From Isoetes taiwanensis (taxonomy: Eukaryota; Streptophyta; Lycopodiopsida; Isoetales; Isoetaceae): a stretch of 64,000 nucleotides of DNA. Positions 50,458-60,132 of the stretch are shown here, piece by piece. Both the position numbers and the translations under genes were made by a program. The stretch covers positions 707,109-771,108 of the forward strand of contig JAJEKV010000027.1 in the NCBI GenBank assembly GCA_021234155.1, in the 5' to 3' direction. The notes under the pieces were generated by a model. It saw only the letters and a program-made list of their open reading frames with translations. It searched no databases and was not told where the DNA came from. Within the stretch, counting starts at the first letter, position 1. Every line of letters starts with the position of its first letter.

Positions 50458-51188
50458 CACCATAAGTATTTGATGATGAACAAAGCTTGGGGAGGCAGTT
50501 TACAGCCATTTTTAAGCCCCGGGGGGTTCACCTAGATTATGCGGTATGAAACATGTGAGTGCACCAAATGGGTTTTTTTATTGCCTCTCTAGTACCGTAT
50601 ACATAAGAAAAATATAAGGTTCTTATAGTTTGAATGTCATACGGATACCAGAGGGAGTGTGGTGGCGCCAGTGTTCGATTCGTATTCATATTATAAGGGT
50701 CTGTCATTTTTGGTGAGCTTCTACTGTTGGGGATTCTGTGATAATATGATATGACTATGATACTAGGGCTGCCTGACCGCTGATAATTGGGGCCATCTGG
50801 GCCCTTGATAATTCCACGTGTCGATATGAGCGGCTGGGATTGGTTGGGACATTAACGTGGGTATCGTTGGTGTCGTGCAGGTACCAGACATTAGGCCGAA
50901 GGGAGAGATCTAACTGCGGAGTTTGTGTTTGGATTCTATTTGTGTCTGGTAGTTGAACCAGCTTGCCGGGCAGCAGTGGATGGAGCCGGGCAGCAGAGCA
51001 TAGTTGTAGATGTGGAGTTTTGGATGGTCGAACCTGGTATGTGTTTTTTAGATTTCTCTTCTGTAGGTGCCGTTCACCTCTATTTTGCTCCGACTAGCAG
51101 AGATTTGGGTCGAACTTAGATACACAGCCCTTCTATCACTGCCGTCCATATCCCGTTTTTGTAGCTTGCAGGGGCAAAGCTTCCGAAA
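50458..51188 (+). promoter_or_regulatory. Upstream region of the cyclin pseudogene, with one possible MSA core
   Basis: About 730 bp separate the LINE from the cyclin start codon. Plant B-type cyclins are driven in G2/M by MYB3R factors at MSA elements with an AACGG core. One AACGG core (as CCGTT, in GTGCCGTTCACC) lies at 51070-51074, 115 bp before the ATG. A single five-base match is weak. I see no clear TATA box. The LINE replaced whatever lay further upstream. Confidence 0.3.
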
Positions 51189-53746
51189 ATGGCTCCCAGA
51201 AGTGCCCAAGTTTTCCATATAGGTATTTGTAAAAATAAGTATTTCTCAGACTCAATTGCATTCAAATGACATAGCTTGCAAATTCTCTTCATGGGCTGGA
51301 CCTTAGGTCTTGCGGCACTGCCAGCTTCGATCTCAAGCCGATGAAATGAGACCCTGAGTTACCCAATAGCATATTTCACCTTATATGTGCCATATTCAAC
51401 TACCCTGCGTGCTGAAGCCATCGTCATTTATCTCAAGACAATGATGTTTATAAAATTGCATCTTGGTGGGCAACTCGCTTGGAATCAACCATGTCCTGGA
51501 TTTGTATAAATATGCCAGATCATATCGGATTAACTGATTCATATCTCTTTAGAGTCCCCTTTTAGCTCCAGGTTATGTAGCATTATTGGCATGGAAAGGA
51601 GGCAAGCTTCCAAAGCCAACTCCCAAGGCAATGCCATTGCAAACATACATTCTTTGACTTTTTTTTTATCCAATTTTTTGAAGCCTTGAAGGCAATCCAT
51701 GGAAGTCTGCTTTGATCTTGCTGGATTAAATTCTGATATTTAGCTGATTTATTTGGTATTACTGTTTTTCAGCTGCAGGTAATGGGAAAGCAGTTGGCAA
51801 CAACAGACGGACATTAGGAGACATTGGAAATCTCGTGGATGCACTTTCTGTCAGATGAAATGTTAGCAAGGATGGGATCGTCGAGTAAGAATTCAGATTC
51901 CTAGGGTTTGAATTATTTGTTCTTATTACTAAGTTCGGAATGCTATTTGCATCAGAATACCAAAGCAAGAACCTGCACTGGACAGACCAATTACGAGGTA
52001 TTCTATTATTTCTTTGTTGGCTTCTGCATTTCTTCTTTCATGGAATACAGAAGAAAGAAGTTGAGGTATATAAGTGAAGCCTAAAACTCATATATGCTGT
52101 TTTTATGTATTGCTGCCATTAAACCCTTACTTCAACCCTTACTTCATATAGGGCAAGGAGACAGCATGGGGCACAAAACAGAGGAGAACTACAATCACTG
52201 AGAAAGTGCAACTTCCGGGTCTCGCATTAGACCATGGAGTAAATGTGGATCAAGTTTCAGGGCCAGCCTGCAAGAGTGAAAGGTGTGAAGTAAGGAACTA
52301 GTTTAAACGAAGCTTTGTGAGTTGTTTACTTTGGGCTGTGTTATAGCATTTTGCAAATGCTTTTTATTGTTGACCAGGCTGCATGTGGGCTTGGAGATCT
52401 AGAAATGCGAGATGCAGAGGATCCTTTGCCAGATATTGATCAATCAGACTCTGATAGTCAGTTAGCTGTGGTGGATTATGTAGAGGATATCTACAGTTTT
52501 TACAGGAAAATGGAGGTATTCCTTTGCTGTTAGCATTAAGTTAGCAAAATTCCTGCCTATCCTAACCTCAACCATACATATCAGATTCAGAGTTATGTCT
52601 CACCAGATTACATGTCAAAACAACCTGACATAAACCACAAAATGAGAGCCATCCTAATAGAATTGGCTGATTGAGGTATTTGCCTTTGCTCCCATGTTCC
52701 TAATTGTTGAAGTCATGTTCTTTATCAACCTCTAACAAATTTTGATCTGTGATATTCATAGGTTCATTACAAATTCAAGTTGATGCCTGAAACGCTCTTC
52801 TTAACCATCAATATCATAGACACGTTCTTAGCCTATGAAAGTGTCTCAAGAAAGCATCTACAACTCGTTGGATGCACTGCCATGCTACTTGCTTCAAAAT
52901 ATGAAGAAATCTGGGCTCCCGAAGTAGTAACAGTACTCAATTTGACAAGCATGTCAATGATACCATTTTAAACATACTCATTGAATGGGCTTTTGGCTGC
53001 TGCTGTAGGCACCAGATTTTGTATTCATATCAGACAATGCGTACACAAAGGACCAAGTATTATCAATGGTATGTACGTAACAGAGTATGATTTATCCTCT
53101 TTTAGCCATAAGGATATGACATGACTTCTTCGGATTTGCAGGAAAAGAAAATGCCCAACACACTGTCTTTTAATCTGACTGTTTCAACTCTGTATGTCTT
53201 TATGGTTAAGCTTCTGAAGGCTGCCTCTTCTAATGAACAGGTGTTGTTTGGTGATGCTAGCATTCAGATTTTAATGCGTTGCAATCTAAAGTGTTGCTTC
53301 ATACTCACATGCAGATGAACATGTTAAGTTTCTTCCTCGTAGAACTTTGTCTCACAGACTATGGTGAGATTTCCACCCTCACATCTGGCAGCAGCAGCAG
53401 TCTATACTGCACACTATGCGCTTGAAAGGCCACCATACTGGAATTATGTGCTGAAGAGACATTCTGATTACAGCGAGTGGCAATTGAAGTATGGATTTTG
53501 ATTTATTTATTTATTGTATTTATATCTTTCTTAAAATTCTGCTACTAGTCCTGGTTTTATTGGATCAAGGCAGTGATATTATGTTGGTTGCAGGGAGTGT
53601 CAACGATGGTGGAGCTTCACAAGAAGGCAGCTGAAGGGTCCCTTAAAGTAGTTTACAAGAAGTACTCCATTGCCAAAATGAGCTCAGTTTCGTTGCTTTC
53701 CCCAGCCTCTTTACCTTTACCCTCTGTCAGCAGCTTTTGCTCTTAA
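51189..53746 (+). pseudogene. B-type cyclin, 11 exons, disabled by a stop and several frameshifts
   Basis: B-type cyclins activate CDKs for mitosis. By splice signals and homology the exons are 51189-51222, 51773-51884, 51956-51997, 52152-52289, 52378-52515, 52585-52675, 52762-52923, 53009-53068, 53142-53240, 53315-53488 and 53594-53746, all with GT-AG introns. Family landmarks in order: [163 protein letters not shown]. Faults: TGA at 51856 in exon 2 where a residue should precede NVSKDG; a phase conflict inside exon 4; one extra A near 52661 that spoils IDWLIE; a shift near 53360 between LTDY and MVRF; and one missing base near 53605 before VELHKKA. Introns are kept, so it arose by DNA duplication, not retroposition. 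Sequencing errors could explain single-base shifts but hardly all five faults. Confidence 0.9.
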
Positions 53747-54539
53747 GTTCACAACACACACTATTTATCCTGCTCAACAATCTTCTGTTGTTGTAGCTGT
53801 ACCATAGTCCAATTCTTTATTCTTTTTAGTTGCTCGCTTGCCTATTTATTCCTGGGACAGAAATTGCCCGAAAGCATATGTTGTATATCAAAGTTGATAT
53901 ATTCTTCAAACTGTACATATTTCCACTAATTGAATTCTATGTCTTTCTAATTAGTGCAAATTTTGTGATATAGGCAATGTTTCCATTGATTGTGTTGTTT
54001 TAATGGGTAAATGTTGTAAATGGTACGGCAAAATTTAGACAGATTCTGCGAGCTAATGGATGGTGCATTATGGGTCATGTAAAGTAATCAATCAAGGAAA
54101 CCAATGCTTTGTTTCTGCAATATTAGTGAAATTCAATGAAAATTAAGTTTGTTAACGTGAGAAGCGGTGGGCTAGTCAATGTGATTCTAGCAATCCTGAA
54201 GTTCGCAAAGGATTTAACTTAAGGCTTCATGACTTTGGTCTAGATGAATAGTCCCATTAATGTGAAGATGATGAACTCGATTTGTCATGTAAATATTATC
54301 AAAGCAAGCAAAGCAAATAGAATTTTGTTATTTACTTATTCTTTTTAATCTAAAGTAAACGCCTCTGGACTACTATTTACATTTGCATCATGAAAACAAC
54401 ATAATTACAAACGTTGCACCCTATTCATGAACTCTTCTCACATGGACCCAATGGTGCTTCAATTCCATAGATAAATTTCATATAATTGACATGCAACAAC
54501 TGTAACTACATTCTAATGCACAAATTCCTAATCCCATTA
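53747..54539. other. Downstream flank of the cyclin pseudogene, nothing recognised
   Basis: AT-rich sequence. T-rich runs after the cyclin stop could be the remains of a 3' untranslated region. No repeat or gene seen. Confidence 0.4.
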
Positions 54540-55240
54540 AATTTTGAAAAGTTCCTTAAAAATAGTAATTTTTTTTGCTAGAACCTCATGAAATCTAAAG
54601 GAATGTTGTAGAAAGATCTAGAGTGAGCTTTGACTGGTCAACTAGCAAGATATATTTTTAAAAATTCCTAAAACTAGTAATTTTTTGCTGGAACCTAAGC
54701 GAATCTAGCGAAATGTCATAAAATCTAAGGGATTATTCTAGAAAGTTCTAGAATGAGGTTTGACTGGTCAACTAGCGCTTCAATCTAAAATAGAAGTTGC
54801 TTAAAAAATAATAAATATTGAAAAGTCCATAAAAATAGCTAATCTTCATAAAATCCAAGCGAACCTCCAAACCCCTAAGGGAATCTTAGGGAATCTTATA
54901 AAATATAATGAAATGTAAGCTAATCTCAACGAATCTAAGGGCACATTCATTGAATCTAAGGGAATCTAAGGGAATTTTCATAGAATCTAAAGGAATCTCA
55001 CAAAATCTAAGAGAATCTGAGAGAATTTAATGGAATCTCGTAAAATTTAAGAGAATATAAGTTCTAGAATGAGTTTTGACTAGTCAACAAGCACGGATGA
55101 ACACCTCAACCTAAAATAGAAGCTGCTAAGAATAGTAACATTTGAAAAGTCCCTAAAAATAGTAATTTCTGGCTGAAATCTAAGGAAATCTCATAAAATC
55201 AAAGGAAATGCAAGGGAGAATTTTCACAAACTCTTAGAAA
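54540..55240. repeat. Degenerate minisatellite
   Basis: Two repeat scales are visible. Short words of the AATCTAAGGGAATCT type recur throughout 54840-55060 in drifting form. A longer unit, AAAAATAGTAATTTTT with GCTxGAACC and ending TTTGACTGGTCAACTAGC, occurs near 54555-54650, 54675-54775 and, more diverged, 55060-55100 together with AAAATAGAAG-TGCT. The first two long units are about 124 bp apart. There is no open frame; this is a decayed tandem array. Confidence 0.75.
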
Positions 55241-55416
55241 ACTGGAATATGCACAAACTGGATTATGCATAAACTAGAACATGCACCGTAAGATAAAAAA
55301 CTTGTATATGTATAAAATAATAGAGATATCATATATGTATGGAAGGGGTTGTCAACTAAAAGTGTTTTGGGCAAGTAATTATATGATATGGGTTGCATTC
55401 TTTTACAAATAATGTA

Positions 55417-55467
55417 GTCGTATACAAAGGGTTTTTCATATGGAACTGTCGTATACAATGGGTTTTT
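55417..55467. repeat. Two copies of GTCGTATACAA-GGGTTTTT
   Basis: GTCGTATACAAAGGGTTTTT at 55417 recurs as GTCGTATACAATGGGTTTTT at 55448, 31 bases on. Local duplication without coding role. Confidence 0.75.
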
Positions 55468-55539
55468 TGGCAACCTAAGGAACGCACATGGCATATATAT
55501 CTTCTTTATTAAAATGGGAGGGGTTTGATTTTCGTGCCT

Positions 55540-55573
55540 GGAACGCCGCATGTAACGCCGCATGCGGCGTTCC
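55540..55573. repeat. GC-rich hairpin with 13-bp perfect arms
   Basis: GGAACGCCGCATG (55540-55552) pairs exactly with CATGCGGCGTTCC (55561-55573) across an eight-base loop. An inner palindrome GCCGCATGCGGC overlaps the loop. A diverged relative lies at 56857-56892. Both are followed by a CCCT-TCC-C-CTTGCG stretch, so the resemblance extends past the hairpin. Possibly a transposon end. Confidence 0.75.
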
Positions 55574-58500
55574 CTCTCCCCCTTGCGACAGATTTTTTCC
55601 CTTTGCGTCTAGGCTACGGCGATGCCGACCGAAGCAGTCTCTCTGTGACCCACTGCAAGAGAGTCACGGATTAATCAAAACAAATGGCTGCCACATTGAA
55701 CCGGTGGAGCCTAAGATTCTTCGATAAAGGTCTTCGAGCCCATTTTGCTGTTTGGGCGCCTTCGCTTTGCCAATGTGGATATGAGGATTCAGATCTATGT
55801 CATCCGCCAAAGCATTGCCAAGAAGGAAATAAAGGAAATCTTGCAGCAGTAATGGCCTGGTAGAGAACATTATCCATAACAAAAGGGAAACGTTCTTGCC
55901 ATTTGTTACATTTTCTTCCTTCCACCATCAATATGAGAGTAGCATTTGCTCTCAGGTAAGGACTCTGAGATGCCGATCTTTTGCAGGTTTTGCAATTTGC
56001 AGATGTAGCCATGGCATTCTTTTGGGCATCCATTGATTCTTTATTCTACATGCAGGAGCTAAAGCTTCTGAAAGAGAATCACAAGCAATTATCACGATGC
56101 ATACTGGCAAACCAGTGTTTTGCACTTTCTACGGCTTTTCTACCTTCTGCTTCTCGGAAACGTGTATGCTACAGCATTTCTTTTGCCCATCCGGTAGAAC
56201 TCCTGTTTAAATTGGATTTTCTGCTCTGTTTAATTTTCTTATTTTGCCACACCTGTATATTTTGACCTTATGGCTGCTAAGCGACATCACTTATCTTCTC
56301 AGTCTTTGGCTACTAATTTTTTATAAGCAAGAAAGGGATCGTGGAGGCTATAATTTGATCTGGAGAATACATGGTGCTAATAAGGAGGGATATGGCATGG
56401 AACAGGAACAGATGAAGATTTATAAAGGTTATGATGTATTGGAGGTAAATCTGTGGCAACAATTCTGGCTTTACTTTATAGGAGGCTAATTTTGTGACTG
56501 AATGCGTCCTGAGCAATGTAAAGGTCATTTCCCATTTCTCTTTTCTTCCTTTTTCCTGTATCTCTCTCTTTACATGTACTTTTTGCAGAAAGAGCAATAA
56601 GCTGAGCAATAGTCTTCATTCCAGAGGAATTGCATTGAGATCTTTGATATATTTGGTAGTTGCACACACGAACTTTGAAATCTATTGAGCTGGAACTGTT
56701 CAATTTGGGTGGTTTGTAGGGATGCGCTGATGGCCATCAAGTCTTCAAGGATCTTATGGCGTTCGTAAGGCAGGAACTATGTTTCTGGTAGAGAAATATA
56801 GAGATAAAACCAACATGTTTTATCACAATCATAATTGGGATGGTGTTGCGAACTAGAATGCCGCATGTAACACCGTGGCATTCCCTTTCCGCTTGCGGCT
56901 CCACTATGGGACGTGAGTTTTGAATGCAGTGCTACTATCTTGCGACGACAGCTTCTTTGGTCTAAAAGGCAGCTTCCTTTGAAACCTTTATGGCAAGCGA
57001 GCTTCTTCAAGCTCCTTGGATGCGGTATCTCTACTCTCCGTAGCCTCTCAAGTATCCTTCCCTTCCATTTCTATTTCCACAGCTGATATCTGGTTGAAAA
57101 CGACAAGAAGAGCGGCCATGGCAGAACCCTCAAGGAGTCAAGAAATGGAGAAGCAGCAACATAATGAGACTTCGTTCTGTTGCTATATTTTCATTGACAA
57201 GTAAGCATTATAGTTTTGTCTTGGCAAGTTTTTTACTATTTCCCCATTTCACATCTATTTTGTGTGTCCATGAGTAATAGATCAATATTTTTTTCAGTAC
57301 GTCAAGAGGAGATGCTTCTTCCAGTTTTCAGAATGATGCATGCAAGTCGATAAACAACAAGTTTTTTTGCATGATTTGTTGATTATCTTTGAATGTCGGA
57401 TGAAGATTGTGCAAGTTCACCATCAACAGCTTTCTCAGGAACAGGAACAACTCAGCTTTCTCAGTTTTTCTTCTCACTTAGGTACTTTCTGTTTCACTGT
57501 TTCTACTATGGGATAATCCTTCTCAGCTCTTTCATTACACATGATTCTTTCGGTAATGCTTTTGTTGAACGTGAAAAATATTTCAAGGATGTTGTCGTAT
57601 TTGTCTATGTATTTACATAAAGCACTAATTATATTGGTTCATGATAATTAGAATGGATCTGATCTTGGTTGTTTGGAAGGTAACAACGTTAACGACCTGA
57701 GCAATTCTATTGATTCGTCTCCATTCTTTCCATCAGTGATTAGCTATTTAATAGGCTAATAGTTTCTTAGTTGTCCACCTGCATTTGATCTATTTCAAAC
57801 TTTTTCACCATTTGTGATGCATTATGATTTATTAATGCATTGCATTATTTTCAGTGCTTATATGGCTTTTATTTTCTTATTGTGTTGCATCACATCTTTG
57901 CAACTAGGTTATTCTTTATGAGTTTTTATTTATTGATTCCACTTAATACATTCTTTCAAGATGTGTCATTTTTATTAATTTTTTAGATGCGGACATCCAT
58001 GGGTGCCTTATGTATCTTATTTTGAGATGTTTGAATCTGTCCTGGAATGCATCTGCAAGAAATGCAGTTGCAACATCTATTGCCAAAATAGTACCTCTGC
58101 ACGTGCTTATTTTGATTTGATTGCATGAATGACATGATGTTCTAGATGTGAAGTTGACTCTACTATTTTAATCTGCTGGTAGTAGATGCTGCTTTTCTGA
58201 TTCTTCGTTTCATATCCATCCTTTTGGTAGAAACCAAAGCGGTTCTTAATGAACTATCAGGAAGAGAGCGATTATAAATTCGGGCTCTTGCTTGATCATG
58301 TTCCATCACAAAAGTACTGTTTTAAGGTAAATAGTTCATCTTTTTTGTTTCTATGTCTTATCATGTTTTGTTTTCAAATCTTCTGCAGTCTATGGAAGAG
58401 ACGTTCTATTTTCACAGTCTTCTTGACCAAGATTCATCTAGAATGGTAACTTGATTGGCATTTAATTGTTTTAATGGGTGCACGAGGTATTCTTTGAAGG

Positions 58501-58640
58501 TTTACTTATTGTTCTTTGAGGTCCCTGCTTCTGCTGTTGGATATGCTCAAGAATTTGCTATTATTGATCATATCCACCATGATGAAATGGACGACTTCTA
58601 TTATTCCTATAATGAAGTTTTCTAGAGTCTATAGATGATG
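55574..58640 (+). other. Exon-like fragments of an unrecognised gene or genes
   Basis: Several plus-strand segments are bounded by AG and GT and stay open, but none extends far. About 56058-56160 reads ELKLLKENHKQLSRC, and about 56340-56445 reads GANKEGYGMEQEQMKIY. About 57120-57200 reads MAEPSRSQEMEKQQHNE, and about 57300-57360 reads TSRGDASSSFQNDA. About 57990-58095 reads CGHPWVPYVSYFEMFESV then CICKKCSCNIYC. About 58235-58325 reads NYQEESDYKFGLLLDH. The cysteine spacing of CICKKCSCNIYC recalls CXC motifs of tesmin/TSO1-like proteins, but the surroundings do not match, so I do not assign it. These may be exons of one gene in decay, or fragments carried by a Helitron whose end lies at 59680. 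Confidence 0.35.
56857..56892. repeat. Diverged copy of the 55540 hairpin sequence
   Basis: GAATGCCGCATGTAACACCG and GGCATTCCCT match the 55541 sequence (GAACGCCGCATGTAACGCCG, GGCGTTCCCT) with C-to-T or G-to-A differences. These are the changes expected from loss of methylated CpG. Confidence 0.65.
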
Positions 58641-59650
58641 TGCATAAGAAGATTAAATGCAGTAAGAATTTGTAATTCCATCTCCATGTTTCATAGGGCA
58701 TGCACCTCAACGACGATTATTTAGACAAACATAATGTCATAGAAAGTTGTCATTGTCATTATACTGAGAAATCTGTTAGTGTCATTATACCAAAATGTAT
58801 GGGTTCTTACTTGAATTTTATTTAGGAAAAGCAAAATATTTGGAAATGATGGCCTGCCTTAACTGCAACATTTGGTCGTCAAGCATATCTAAAGCTATAA
58901 ACCCAAAATCCTGGCTGGTATCAATGTGGCTTGCTGTTCTTGCAAGCTTGCAACAAGAAATGATGTCATTAAGCATCTTTAGAGCGACCAAGTCATATGC
59001 ATTTCTTACAAGCTGGCAATAGTTAAGCTTCTTAACTACAGGCTATGGTGCCTATAGTTATGGTGCCCAAATCTATGCTCACTGTAGTTATTCTTTAATA
59101 ATTAAAATGAAGTATACCACAACTACAACTATTGTTTGAACAATTTGTTATATGGATCTCATTAATCTCCCTAAGCAAACAAACAAACTCATGAACATAG
59201 TCACACAAACACATTACATATTCTGATCATTTCACCTCAATTGAATTCATGATTTTTGTTCTTCGACATCTTCCACAATATTTCCTGAACTATGATCACA
59301 TTGCAAAATTTTAATTCCATTGTGTATATCAGGATTTCTTTAGTTTTTCAAGTCACTGTCCCCCATAACCCCAAAAAACTAGATAGTTTAGAACAGGCAA
59401 TATATTGCAACAATATGTTAATTGCAGGTGATGTGCTTTCACGCCCAACCATCTCGCATATTCACTCATATGAATGGACATACAAAACATATGAATCGTG
59501 CCAGTTAAATCGTCCACTCCCCATTTTACACACACACTACTATAGTTTACACATGTCCAACATCCATTCCTTCCATTTTATCCCATATTACTTCCATTAG
59601 AACCATTCTATTAATTATCGCACCTACCTAATTCATGCATCTACGGCTAA
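58641..59650. other. AT-rich DNA leading to the Helitron-like terminus
   Basis: Short frames only. No gene recognised. If the terminus at 59680 is real, this stretch is inside the element. Confidence 0.4.
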
Positions 59651-59680
59651 TGCCCGGCATCGCCGGGCACACGGTTCTAG
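59651..59680 (+). mobile_element. Helitron-like 3' terminus (hairpin plus CTAG)
   Basis: TGCCCGGC (59651-59658) and GCCGGGCA (59662-59669) form a perfect 8-bp hairpin with a three-base loop. It is followed after seven bases by CTAG (59677-59680) and then T. A GC-rich hairpin shortly before CTRR, with insertion ahead of T, is the diagnostic 3' end of Helitrons. The 5' end (A followed by TC) cannot be fixed by eye; a weak candidate, TCTCTACT after A, is at 57028. No Rep/helicase sequence is seen, so it would be non-autonomous. Confidence 0.72.
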
Positions 59681-60055
59681 TACCTATAATAGAGGTGAAT
59701 CCCCCGGGTTTTAAGCAGAGCCTATTGAATCATTTATATATCAGTAATCCAAAATCCAAAAAGATAAAGACAATTAAAGAGACAAAAAATTATCTGAATG
59801 TCAACCCACTTGATACAGATACTCATCATGACCCCATGACATCACCACCTTGTCTAGTCCGCTTCCTTCTTCATATATTCCATTCTTATCGTTGAATTTA
59901 GCATTATGTGTATCAGGGTTTCCCTTAAAAAACTAGCGGACAAAAACAGATGAGAACAAAAACGAGAGAATCCAGAAAAAAACATACAAATTGGGCATAA
60001 ATAGAATAGAATAGTTTTTTTAACGCAAAACAAATAGCTAAAAATGCAAAACAAA
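59681..60055. other. AT-rich spacer, no gene recognised
   Basis: Short frames only, between the Helitron-like end and a small inverted repeat. Confidence 0.4.
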
Positions 60056-60132
60056 ATTTCACGCCGGATCGGGGGTCAGCTGTCACCGTAGTGAACAATG
60101 GATTTATCGAATCGGACAGCCAAGCGTGAAAT
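60056..60132. repeat. 77-bp imperfect palindrome
   Basis: ATTTCACGC (60056-60064) and GCGTGAAAT (60124-60132) are exact inverted copies, with a further CAGCTGTC against GACAGC pairing inside. It is GC-richer than its flanks. It could be a tiny foldback element or a regulatory relic; no target duplication was found. Confidence 0.55.

Noticed and set aside
51070-51074. MSA element (AACGG core) controlling the cyclin
   Set aside because: Only the five-base core is present, once, and the gene is broken. Not enough for a confident regulatory call.
52351-52533. Independent small proteins predicted within the cyclin region
   Set aside because: They are single exons of the cyclin read through into introns, not separate genes.
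57028-57035. TCTCTACT preceded by A as the 5' end of the Helitron ending at 59680
   Set aside because: It is an eight-base match to a loose consensus inside an exon-like stretch. Such matches are common by chance, so I mention it only as a place to test.
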